Source of the DNA: Candidatus Macondimonas diazotrophica
GTDB taxonomy: Bacteria; Pseudomonadota; Gammaproteobacteria; UBA5335
Assembly (NCBI RefSeq): GCF_004684205.1
Contig: NZ_SRIO01000007.1
Location: forward strand, 1-64,000
Direction of reading: 5' to 3'
Length of the DNA: 64,000 bases
Position 1 is the stretch's first letter. Each line of letters begins with the position of its first letter. This document shows, piece by piece, positions 22,328 through 29,683 of this stretch. The position numbers and the translations under genes were made by a program. Under the pieces are notes generated by a model, which was not told the DNA's origin, searched no databases, and saw only the letters and a program-made list of their open reading frames with translations.

Positions 22328-22691
22328 GGCGGGCCTGGCCTGGAAACAAAGCGGAAGGTGTCATTAATGTTAAGGAAACTGAGAATCGATTTCAATAAGA
22401 CGGGAAACTACGGCAGGTCTTTCAGTTATTTCAATGATCATCGACAGTTGGATCATAAAAAAGGCGGGGCACATGACTTTCGCCACACCACGCGACGAAA
22501 GGTCTTGCCGGCAAGTCAGCCAAGCCCCATGATTCTGCCAGATCATCAGGCTGGGTGATCGACCGATCCGGGAGCGAAAAATCAACGACAGGTGGTAAAT
22601 TCCGTCTTGGATCGTTCAAACTAGTGAGGAGGCCGAATTTGTCGGCCTGATCCCAATCATGAATCTCTTATCTCTCTTAAGGAGAATATCG
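22328..22691. other. 364-base divergent intergenic region
   Basis: This region lies between the iron permease and the small lipoprotein gene. Besides the permease promoter and Fur-like site, it holds a perfect 7-bp hairpin (22630-22636 with 22642-22648, AGGCCGA / TCGGCCT, loop of five). That hairpin is in the probable leader of the lipoprotein mRNA, some 44-62 bases before its ATG. I cannot place a convincing promoter for the lipoprotein gene. Open frames of 60-70 codons on the minus strand here look fortuitous. Confidence 0.5.
22367..22395 (-). promoter_or_regulatory. Candidate promoter with Fur-like site for the iron permease
   Basis: On the minus strand, TTGAAA (22395-22390), a 17-base spacer and TAACAT (22372-22367) form a promoter 40 bases before the permease ATG. 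A 15-base sequence at 22380-22394 (TGAGAATCGATTTCA on the plus strand) matches 10 of the 14 informative bases of the 7-1-7 Fur box. It overlaps the -35 and spacer, which is where a repressor would act. Iron control is an inference from position, partial match and gene function. Confidence 0.45.
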
Positions 22692-22985
22692 ATGACCAAG
22701 ACCTCCAAGCTGCGCTGGCTGATGATTGCAGGCCTGGTTGCTGTGTTCGGCCTGTCTGCCTGCGACCGCAAAGAGCGGGAGGAAGCCAAGCAGGAGGCTG
22801 AGCAGGCCATGGACACCATGGAGCAGAAGGCCGATGAGCTGATGGACAAGGCCAAGGAGCCCTTCCAGGGTCCGGCCGAAGAAGCGGGTGAGCAGATCGA
22901 CGATGCGACCGGCGCTGCTGGCGAAAAAGCCGAAGAGCTGGGCGAGAAGATCGACGAAACCACTGAAGATATGAAGTCCGAATAA
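22692..22985 (+). CDS. Small predicted lipoprotein, charged helical
   Basis: This 97-residue product has a lipoprotein signal. A basic start is followed by a hydrophobic stretch and the lipobox L21-S-A-C24, so it is probably lipid-anchored after cleavage before C24. The mature part is almost all Glu, Lys, Asp and Ala in heptad-like order (EEAKQEAEQAMDTMEQKADEL), predicting a long charged coiled-coil helix. I do not recognise a characterised family, and small stress- or envelope-associated lipoproteins often look like this. AAGGAG lies 6-11 bases before ATG 22692, which decides this start over the frame opening at 22659. A hairpin follows the stop codon. Confidence 0.82.
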   Translation: MTKTSKLRWLMIAGLVAVFGLSACDRKEREEAKQEAEQAMDTMEQKADELMDKAKEPFQGPAEEAGEQIDDATGAAGEKAEELGEKIDETTEDMKSE

Positions 22986-23004
22986 CAGGACTTATGCGGC
23001 GAAG

Positions 23005-23034
23005 GGGATCGGTGGGCGCGAAGCCGCCGATCCC
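23005..23034 (+). terminator. Probable terminator after the lipoprotein gene
   Basis: Arms at 23005-23015 and 23024-23034 (GGGATCGG-T-GG against CC-G-CCGATCCC) form an 11-pair stem with one T-G pair, followed by GATTT. The T-run is short, so it may only attenuate readthrough into the next gene. Confidence 0.5.
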
Positions 23035-23057
23035 GATTTCCAGCGGGGGGAGAGTCA

Positions 23058-23378
23058 ATGGGTGAGCTGGATCCAATCGTCGGGCAATGGTATTTGGACT
23101 TGGAGCAGGATGACCGTTTCAAAGTCGTGGCTGTCGACGAACGCGGCGATGAAATCGACATCGAGTATGAAGACGGCGAAACCCGTACCGTGGGTTTCGA
23201 CGAATGGTACGACCTGGATCTCGACCTGATGGATGATGAGGAAGCCGGATCGGATGAGCCGGTGGACGAGCCTCCAAACGATTTCTATCGTCCCGCGCGC
23301 GCTCGACGCTATCGCGAGGAGGACGATGATGAGGACGACGAGGATGATGCCGACCTGGAAGACGATTGGGATGAGTGA
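23058..23378 (+). CDS. Small acidic protein, DUF6763-like
   Basis: The 106-residue protein has two parts. The N-terminal domain is compact (GELDPIVGQWYLDL, then FKVVAVDERGDEIDIEYEDGETRTV, then WYDLDL) and resembles the small beta-barrel-like DUF6763 family. The C-terminus is extremely acidic (runs of Asp and Glu from about residue 70) with one basic island, RARRYRE. No function is known to me. It is likely cytosolic, as no signal or membrane segment is seen. GGGGGGAG precedes the ATG. It sits 18 bases before sixA, so the two may be co-transcribed. The family name is from memory of the N-terminal pattern and is moderately sure. Confidence 0.75.
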   Translation: MGELDPIVGQWYLDLEQDDRFKVVAVDERGDEIDIEYEDGETRTVGFDEWYDLDLDLMDDEEAGSDEPVDEPPNDFYRPARARRYREEDDDEDDEDDADLEDDWDE

Positions 23379-23396
23379 CGCCATCCGCACACACCG

Positions 23397-23897
23397 ATGA
23401 TCGTCTATCTGGTCCGCCATGGTATCGCCGAAGATCGTGGGATGGCGATCCCCGACTCGGATCGCGCCCTGACAACTGATGGTATCCGGAAAATGCACCG
23501 GATCGTTTCAGGCCTTCAGCGCCTGGACGTTCAACCGGCAGCGATCTGGACCAGTCCTTTGCGGCGGACCCGTGAAACGGCAGAGATACTCGCTGCCGGT
23601 CTCGGCGTCAATGCCGTGCGTCTGTGTGATTCGCTGGCGCCGGCGAGTTCACTGGATGCCGTGTGCGCCGGGTTGGCTGGTGCGCCGGATTCGGTGATGG
23701 TGGTGGGCCATCAGCCCGATCTGGGCGAGCTGGCATCGCGTCTTTTGTTTGGAGGCCAGCAGGGAGACTCGTTGCCCTTCAAGAAAGGCGCTGTGGCCAA
23801 GATCACATGGAAAGACGGCGATCCGACCGGTCGCAGCCGACTGGAATGGTTCCTTACCCCGGCTCAGCTGCGGCTGCTGGGTCGGTCCGGCGGTTGA
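23397..23897 (+). CDS. sixA: Phosphohistidine phosphatase SixA
   Basis: SixA is a histidine-phosphatase-superfamily enzyme that removes phosphate from phosphohistidine. In E. coli its targets include the ArcB phosphotransfer domain and the nitrogen PTS protein NPr. The 166-residue product has the catalytic R7-H8-G9 motif, TSPLRRTRETAEIL near residue 51 and the second catalytic histidine in VVGHQPDLG near residue 103, at the normal family length. It overlaps nothing but lies 15 bases from the converging ParA gene. Confidence 0.92.
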   Translation: MIVYLVRHGIAEDRGMAIPDSDRALTTDGIRKMHRIVSGLQRLDVQPAAIWTSPLRRTRETAEILAAGLGVNAVRLCDSLAPASSLDAVCAGLAGAPDSVMVVGHQPDLGELASRLLFGGQQGDSLPFKKGAVAKITWKDGDPTGRSRLEWFLTPAQLRLLGRSGG

Positions 23898-23912
23898 TGC
23901 CGGAATTCCCCC

Positions 23913-24662
23913 TCATACGAGTCGAAGATAGACGCGCAGTTCTTCCCACAACGCCTGGTAGGCGGCCGCCGCGGGACTGTGCGCCGCGAACTGGTTCACC
24001 GGGCTTTGATGCTGTCCCATTTGTTCCACCGCCGAGGCGTAGGGCACATAAGCGCTCAGCAGATTGGGTAGCTCCGCGGGTGGAGCTTCCAGCCACTGCC
24101 GATGCAGCATGCGGCGTTTATCCACCATCGAGAAAAATGGGAACAGTTGTCCCCGATCAAGCTGCTTCTGCTGTAGAAATTCGCTAACCTGGGAAAACGC
24201 CCGGATCGACAGCGGGGTCGGGATCAATGGAACGGCGACCGCATCGGACAAGGCAAACACGTTTTCCGACAGACGCGAAAAGCTGGGCGGGCAATCGAGC
24301 ACCAGAAGATGGTAGCGGTCGGCCAGTGGACTGACCAGCTTGGCCAGGATTTCCCGTGGCTTGTCGCTCTGTTCGAACAGCAGATCCAGATGGCGGTAGG
24401 TGGTATCGGCCGGGATGAGGTCCAGACCTGGCAATTCGGTCGCGCGAACCTGGTTTTCCAGCGCGTTCTTTCCTTTCAGGAGCTTCTTGGCCTTGACCTC
24501 AAGGCCCGTGGTATCACGCAGGTACCAGCTGGCAGCGCCCTGGGGATCGAGGTCCCACAGACAGGTGGTCAGGCCGTCCTGTGCGGCGCACCAGGCGAGA
24601 TTGACAGCGGCGGCGGTTTTTCCCACTCCGCCCTTGAGGTTGTAGAACGCCAGTGTATGCAT
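23913..24662 (-). CDS. Orphan ParA/MinD-family ATPase
   Basis: This is a cytosolic P-loop ATPase of the ParA type, a family that positions plasmids, chromosomes or protein assemblies on the nucleoid or membrane. The 249-residue product has the deviant Walker A KGGVGKT near residue 10, switch I DLDPQGAASW near residue 38 and Walker B LLVLDCPPS near residue 124. I start at 24662 (MHTLAFYNLKGGVGKT), and the longer frame runs into the neighbour. No ParB, parS array or replication gene is nearby, so it is not a plasmid partition locus. It follows the CHAD gene by 20 bases on the same strand, suggesting a two-gene unit. The cargo is unknown. Confidence 0.88.
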   Translation of the reverse strand: MHTLAFYNLKGGVGKTAAAVNLAWCAAQDGLTTCLWDLDPQGAASWYLRDTTGLEVKAKKLLKGKNALENQVRATELPGLDLIPADTTYRHLDLLFEQSDKPREILAKLVSPLADRYHLLVLDCPPSFSRLSENVFALSDAVAVPLIPTPLSIRAFSQVSEFLQQKQLDRGQLFPFFSMVDKRRMLHRQWLEAPPAELPNLLSAYVPYASAVEQMGQHQSPVNQFAAHSPAAAAYQALWEELRVYLRLV

Positions 24663-24682
24663 CGGCTTGCCTCGTGTTCGGG

Positions 24683-25642
24683 TCAAGATAACGGAGCGGC
24701 GGGATCGGGATGGAATGGTAGCCGTCGTTCGCGAGGCGCATCCTCTTCTTCCCACAGGCGCCAGTAATCGGTGATGCGGCGCGTGAACGATCGAGGCCGT
24801 TCCGCATAGATCCGGCGACCGAGAGACAAAGCCTCCTGGCGGAGCTGGGCTTGCCGACGGCCAATGGCGCCGAGCAGCCTTTGCTGCTGGGCATCACTGC
24901 CCAGTCGGTCTGACCAGGCCAGCATCTGACTGCGCAGCAGCATCAAGTCGTGGTCGTCGCCCAGCAGATCGGACAGCGTCTTGAGCAGACTCTGGCGCTG
25001 CTCGAGATAGACCGGCCACGCGCCGGCGATCAGTCGGGTGTGATACCAGTGATCCTTCACACGCTTGCGCCAGTCGTGGAAATGTTCCGCGGTCGGGGCG
25101 TTCTGGACGGCGTCCAGCTGGCGCCGACCAGCCCGGTAGGTTCGCTCGAATCCGGAGCAGATGAGGTCGAATCCTGTTTCAGGCACGTCGATCTCGGGCA
25201 GGTGGGTCATGTGCTGGTTCAGCGCGGCGCACAAACGCCGAACGATGCTGTCCAACGCATCGGCATCATGGAGATGGTCATGGGCGTTGTCGATCAGGGC
25301 CCGATGGAGCGCCTGCCCGGCGCGCGTTTGCAGCGCCTTGGGGTCGACGGCGTCCAGTTTGTCCCAGCACTCCACCAGCGCCTGGGCGTCGCGGGTTCCG
25401 GAAAGCTCCCGACCCGCGTCCCGGAACCATTGCCGCATGGCGCCGGCCGGGAAGGTCTCGGTGTCGCTGACCAGCCGCAAAACGGCCCGGATTTCCTTGA
25501 AGCGCTTGCGGGCTTCGTGGATGCCTTCGGCCCGGTCGGCGATGGGCGCGGACAGATGCGTGATCGCCTTTTCCATCCGCTCAAGCAGGATATTCCGGAG
25601 GGCGCGGGGTGTATGCCGTGGGGCGGGGAATGCAAAGGCCAT
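24683..25642 (-). CDS. CHAD domain protein
   Basis: CHAD (conserved histidine alpha-helical domain) proteins bind inorganic polyphosphate and several are found on polyphosphate granules. The 319-residue product is all helical, with conserved histidines and basic residues spread through it: IHEARKRFKEIRAVLRL near residue 43, FHDWRKRVKDHWYHTRL near residue 187, and LGDDHDLMLL near residue 226. There is no attached CYTH/triphosphatase domain, so it is a stand-alone CHAD. It is paired with the ParA-type ATPase downstream and divergent from the pyruvate-kinase-like gene. Polyphosphate binding is inferred from family knowledge. Confidence 0.88.
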   Translation of the reverse strand: MAFAFPAPRHTPRALRNILLERMEKAITHLSAPIADRAEGIHEARKRFKEIRAVLRLVSDTETFPAGAMRQWFRDAGRELSGTRDAQALVECWDKLDAVDPKALQTRAGQALHRALIDNAHDHLHDADALDSIVRRLCAALNQHMTHLPEIDVPETGFDLICSGFERTYRAGRRQLDAVQNAPTAEHFHDWRKRVKDHWYHTRLIAGAWPVYLEQRQSLLKTLSDLLGDDHDLMLLRSQMLAWSDRLGSDAQQQRLLGAIGRRQAQLRQEALSLGRRIYAERPRSFTRRITDYWRLWEEEDAPRERRLPFHPDPAAPLS

Positions 25643-25784
25643 GTATCCAAAGCGCTCGGCAGGACGGATGAGTATTTCAACTTACCACATCCACCGCAGC
25701 AAATTCCCCCAATGAAGGTGCAGTTGTCATTTTCGAATCGTAGAGTAAGGGGCTTGCGCCGGATGCGATCGGGAGATTGCCCTC

Positions 25785-27647
25785 GTGACAGAACAGATGC
25801 ATTCATTGACCGTCTCCGCGCAGACGGAACTGCGCGCCTTGCAGGCCGAACTGCAGGACTTGCGTGATCGTGTGGAGCAGGGGGCCCGGCACGATGCAGT
25901 GGAATGGTTGAGACCGGACGCCGATCGAGCCCGGGCGAGTGTGATGAATTTGCTGCGCTATCTGCATTTTCGGCGCAGTGATCTGCGTCTACTGCAAAAA
26001 CGCCTGAGCAATCAGGGTCTGTCATCACTGGGACGTTCGGAAGGCCATCTGCTGCACGATCTCGATCGTGTACTGGCCCTTCTATCCGGCGTTCTGGATG
26101 GACAGTGGCACCCGCCCCAGCCCGATTCCGGGCCGTGTATCGATGAGGGGGAGGCTCTGCTCAGCGGCAACACGCAGCATCTGTTCGGGGCACATCGCGA
26201 CGGCGCGGGTGTTTACATCATGGTAACGCTGCCGTCTAGTGCGGCCGAAGATGGTGAGCTGGTCAGTGCGATGATCCGTTCGGGAATGGACTGCGCTCGC
26301 ATCAATGGCGCCCATGATGACCCGGTCGTGTGGAATCGCATGATCGAGCAGGTGAGACAGGCCAGTGCGGCGCTGGGTAGACCATGTCGGATCTACATGG
26401 ATCTTCCGGGGCCCAAGTTGCGTACGGCGCCGGTCCATGCCGCGCCCATATTCGCGATCCATCCGACCCGCGATGCTTCGGGGCGCGTGATTGCGCCGGC
26501 TGAAGTCGTGCTTGCATCGGCCCGCACGCCCGAGTCGACCGACCCTGAGATCCTGCCCGTCACGGCCGAAATCTACGACGACCTGAAGGTCGGTGGACGG
26601 ATCCGTTTTCGCGATACGCGCGGGCGCATGCGGGAGATCGAGATCATCGGTCGCGATCTCGCGGATCGCTGGAAAGGGCGCATCTGGCACACGGCTTATC
26701 TGGAACCGGGCATGCCCTGTCGCTGGTGGGGGCCCAGTGCAACGCCGGGTGACCGCCGAGAAGGTTGTTTCGGTCCGTTTCCGGAACGTCCCGGTTTTCT
26801 CCTGGTGCATCCACAGGAGCAACTTCTGCTCACGCGCAACAGCCAGCCTGGGATTCCGGCGCAACCCGATGCCCCGGAGCCGCTGGCGAGGATGGGGCGA
26901 ATCGGCCTCAGCAGTCCTGAAGTGATCGACGACCTCGCGGTTGGACATCGGGTGTTCATCGATGACGGCAAGATTGGCGCCGTCGTGGAGTCGCTCATTC
27001 CCGAGGGCGCCGTCTTGCGCATCACGCGGGCCCGCGCCGAAGGGGAGAAGGTCCGGGGTGAGAAGGGGCTCAATTTCCCGGATAGTCTGCTTCGACTCCC
27101 TGCGCTCACCGAACAGGATCTGGAAATGCTTGATTTGGCGGCCCATACCGCCGATATCATCGGCTACTCCTTCATCCGCACGGCCGACGACATGGCCACC
27201 CTGATGGCCGAGCTGGATCGGCGTGGCAACCGCTCGGTGCCCGTGGTGGCAAAGATCGAAACAGCCCAGGCGGTGCGGAATCTCCCCGAGATCCTGCTCA
27301 CGACACTCCCCAGACGCCCCGTCGGTGTCATGGTCGCTCGCGGCGATCTGGCGGTGGAGATTGGCCCGGAACGGCTTGCCGAGATCCAAGAGGAGATTCT
27401 TTGGCTGTGCGAGGCTGCTCATGTCCCGGTGATCTGGGCTACTCAGGTGCTCGAATCACTGGCCCGCAAGGGCACACCGACCCGCTCGGAAATCACCGAT
27501 GCGGCTATGGGTGTGCGCGCCGAGTGCGTGATGCTCAACAAGGGACCGTACATCTGCCGCGCCATCGAGACGCTGCGCGACATCATGCAGCGCATGAATG
27601 CCCATCAACACAAAAAGACGGCCCGCTTGCGTGCCCTGCATTGGTAA
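25785..27647 (+). CDS. Atypical pyruvate kinase with N-terminal extension
   Basis: A 620-residue protein of the pyruvate kinase family, which makes ATP and pyruvate from phosphoenolpyruvate and ADP. The first 140 residues are a helical extension unlike the usual enzyme. The barrel motifs then follow: ARINGAH at 171-177 (usual RLNFSH, so the potassium/ATP-site serine is replaced), YMDLPGPKLRT near 204, IDDGKIG near 392, catalytic K490-I-E492, MVARGDL at 516-522, ATQ at 552-554 and PTRSEITDAA at 565-574. It ends soon after VMLNKGPY, so the C-terminal allosteric domain is missing. The B domain, between about 215 and 380, is longer than usual. The start is GTG 25785 with GGGAG upstream, and ATG 25797 is possible. 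Activity is plausible but regulation must differ. Confidence 0.85.
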   Translation: MTEQMHSLTVSAQTELRALQAELQDLRDRVEQGARHDAVEWLRPDADRARASVMNLLRYLHFRRSDLRLLQKRLSNQGLSSLGRSEGHLLHDLDRVLALLSGVLDGQWHPPQPDSGPCIDEGEALLSGNTQHLFGAHRDGAGVYIMVTLPSSAAEDGELVSAMIRSGMDCARINGAHDDPVVWNRMIEQVRQASAALGRPCRIYMDLPGPKLRTAPVHAAPIFAIHPTRDASGRVIAPAEVVLASARTPESTDPEILPVTAEIYDDLKVGGRIRFRDTRGRMREIEIIGRDLADRWKGRIWHTAYLEPGMPCRWWGPSATPGDRREGCFGPFPERPGFLLVHPQEQLLLTRNSQPGIPAQPDAPEPLARMGRIGLSSPEVIDDLAVGHRVFIDDGKIGAVVESLIPEGAVLRITRARAEGEKVRGEKGLNFPDSLLRLPALTEQDLEMLDLAAHTADIIGYSFIRTADDMATLMAELDRRGNRSVPVVAKIETAQAVRNLPEILLTTLPRRPVGVMVARGDLAVEIGPERLAEIQEEILWLCEAAHVPVIWATQVLESLARKGTPTRSEITDAAMGVRAECVMLNKGPYICRAIETLRDIMQRMNAHQHKKTARLRALHW

Positions 27648-27690
27648 GTCGCCTCGGGACATGCAAGCGGGTTTTCCGGAAAGAGCTTGT

Positions 27691-29430
27691 TCAGCCGCTA
27701 CGGCACTGCTGCGGTGTCGGTGGCACTTCCACTGAGCACGCGCCGCGCTGCTGGGCGTGCCGCGCGTAGGCGCTCAGTATCGCCCGTAACGTGGCGGCGG
27801 TGGCGTCCTCATCCAGTCCAACTCCATGCCACGAACGGTCATCACCGCCGATCTTGAGTTCGACATAGGCCGCCGCGCGCGCATCCGACCCCGGCCCGAT
27901 GGCATGCTCGCGGTAGTCAATCACTTCAATCGGTTTGCCGAACCCTTCGGCGAGCGCATGGACGAAGCCATCCACCGGCCCGCGACCGATCCCGGTCACC
28001 ACCTGATCGAGACCCGCGGCATCGCGCAACACGGCACGCACCCGCCGCAACCGGTCTTGCTGCCCGTGCGACTCCTCGCGGTAGTCGACCAAACTATGGG
28101 CCCCGGGAACCGCGAGATAAATGTGCTCGAAAATGGTCCACAGGTCGGCTGTTTTCACTTCCTTTCCAGTCGAATCGGCGATGATCTGAACCTCATTGCG
28201 AAACTCGATCTGCAATCGTCGAGGCAGGTCCAGACCGAACTCGCTGGCCATGACATGGGCGATGCCGCCTTTACCGGATTGGCTGTTGATGCGGATCACG
28301 GCTTCGTACGTTCGACCGACGTCTCGGGGATCGATGGGCAGGTAAGGAACCTCCCAGGCCGGCGTTTCTGCGGGATCGTTCTCGCGGGCTGCCAAACCCT
28401 TTTTGATGGCGTCCTGATGTGAGCCCGAAAACGCCGTGAACACCAGCTCGCCCGCATAGGGATGGCGAGGATGGACTGGAAGCTGGTTGCAGGTCTCGGC
28501 GACGCGCACGACCTCGTTGATCCGCGAGAAGTCGAGGTGTGGGTCAATGCCCTGGGTGTAGAGGTTCAACGCCAGGGTGACGATGTCCACGTTGCCCGTG
28601 CGTTCACCGTTGCCGAACAAGGTTCCTTCGACGCGGTCGGCACCGGCCAGGACGGCCAGCTCGGCAGCCGCCACAGCGGTTCCCCGATCATTGTGCGGGT
28701 GTACCGAGAGGATCACATGGTCTCGGTAGGGCAGTTGGCGATGCATCCATTCGATCTGATCGGCGTACACGTTGGGCGTGGTCATTTCCACCGTCGCCGG
28801 AAGGTTGATGATCGCTTCACGACCCGCGTCGGGTTGCCAGATCTCCAGTACGGCGCCGCAGGTCTCGAGGGCGAAGTCGAGCTCGGTTCCGGTGAAGCTT
28901 TCGGGCGAGTATTGAAACACCCAATCGGTGTCCGGCTGCCGCGCGGCATGGTCAGCCACCCAGCGGGCGCCCTGTTCGGCGATGCGCCGGATTCCCGCTC
29001 GATCCTGCCGGAATACCAGGCGCCGCTGGGCTTCCGACGTCGAGTTGTAGACATGAATGATGGCGCGGCGCACACCTTGCAGTGCCTGGAACGTCCGAGC
29101 GATGAGATCCGTGCGCGCCTGGGTCAGGACCTGAATGGTGACATCGGCCGGAATACGATTCTGTTCGATGATTTCCCGTACGAAGTCGAAGTCGGTCTGG
29201 GAGGCGGCCGGGAAACCGACCTCGATCTCCTTGAAGCCAATGGCCACGAGCATCTCGAACATCTGGTGCTTGCGCAGGCTGTCCATGGGTTCGATGAGCG
29301 CTTGGTTGCCGTCCCGTAAATCGACACTGCACCATTGCGGTGGACGCGTGATTTGCCGGGATGGCCACTGGCGGTCGGCCAGGTTGACGGGACGGATCGG
29401 GCAGTATTTCTGATGCGGATGATCAATCAT
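27691..29430 (-). CDS. leuA: 2-isopropylmalate synthase, long (type II) form
   Basis: LeuA condenses acetyl-CoA with 2-ketoisovalerate in the first committed step of leucine synthesis. The 579-residue product belongs to the longer form also known from pseudomonads, actinobacteria and yeast. It shows WCSVDLRDGNQALIEPM near residue 35, GFKEIEVGFPAASQTD, the metal-binding HPHNDRG near residue 238 and GNGERTGN near residue 271, with a C-terminal leucine-binding regulatory domain from about 430. ATG 29430 has AGGA 9-12 bases upstream. It lies downstream of the RND efflux operon on the same strand, separated by 253 bases with a possible terminator. Confidence 0.95.
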   Translation of the reverse strand: MIDHPHQKYCPIRPVNLADRQWPSRQITRPPQWCSVDLRDGNQALIEPMDSLRKHQMFEMLVAIGFKEIEVGFPAASQTDFDFVREIIEQNRIPADVTIQVLTQARTDLIARTFQALQGVRRAIIHVYNSTSEAQRRLVFRQDRAGIRRIAEQGARWVADHAARQPDTDWVFQYSPESFTGTELDFALETCGAVLEIWQPDAGREAIINLPATVEMTTPNVYADQIEWMHRQLPYRDHVILSVHPHNDRGTAVAAAELAVLAGADRVEGTLFGNGERTGNVDIVTLALNLYTQGIDPHLDFSRINEVVRVAETCNQLPVHPRHPYAGELVFTAFSGSHQDAIKKGLAARENDPAETPAWEVPYLPIDPRDVGRTYEAVIRINSQSGKGGIAHVMASEFGLDLPRRLQIEFRNEVQIIADSTGKEVKTADLWTIFEHIYLAVPGAHSLVDYREESHGQQDRLRRVRAVLRDAAGLDQVVTGIGRGPVDGFVHALAEGFGKPIEVIDYREHAIGPGSDARAAAYVELKIGGDDRSWHGVGLDEDATAATLRAILSAYARHAQQRGACSVEVPPTPQQCRSG

Positions 29431-29683
29431 GACGAAATTCCTGGGTGATTGAGGAGAAATGCGCCCAGGGAGCAACGGGGTCGTCGGGCAGGCGCGCGCT
29501 AGGCCCGGCGACCGCGTCGCAGTCGCAGCCCGAGAGGGTTTGACCGGAAATGATTCTTCGATGAGAGGAGGGATTTGGAAAACATGTCATCGGCTCGCTG
29601 CAAAAGAAAATGGGGTGCCCCAAACGCTTGGGTCACAGTCGCAGCAGAAGGATAGCCGATTGAATGTTGCTCATGGTTCGACC
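29431..29683 (-). other. leuA upstream region with a weak leader-peptide candidate
   Basis: This 253-base region precedes leuA. It contains a 28-codon minus-strand frame (29585 to 29499) starting MFSKSLL and ending LGLRLRRGRRA, with five leucines. No strong paired attenuator and terminator follows, so I treat it as a weak hint only. The first part holds the possible terminator of the efflux operon. Confidence 0.25.
29602..29632 (-). terminator. Possible terminator of the RND efflux operon
   Basis: Read on the minus strand, a short hairpin (CCCAA, loop of four, TTGGG at 29632-29619) is followed by a second small dyad and a T-rich tract (29610-29602). The stem is short. It lies 51 bases beyond the outer-membrane channel stop codon. 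Confidence 0.35.

Noticed and set aside
22431-22619. Minus-strand frames of 62-71 codons between the permease and lipoprotein genes
   Set aside because: They overlap each other in different frames and lack ribosome binding sites and recognisable domains.
23913-24662. Plasmid or chromosome partition locus
   Set aside because: There is no ParB, parS-like repeats or replication gene nearby, and the neighbours are a CHAD gene and sixA.
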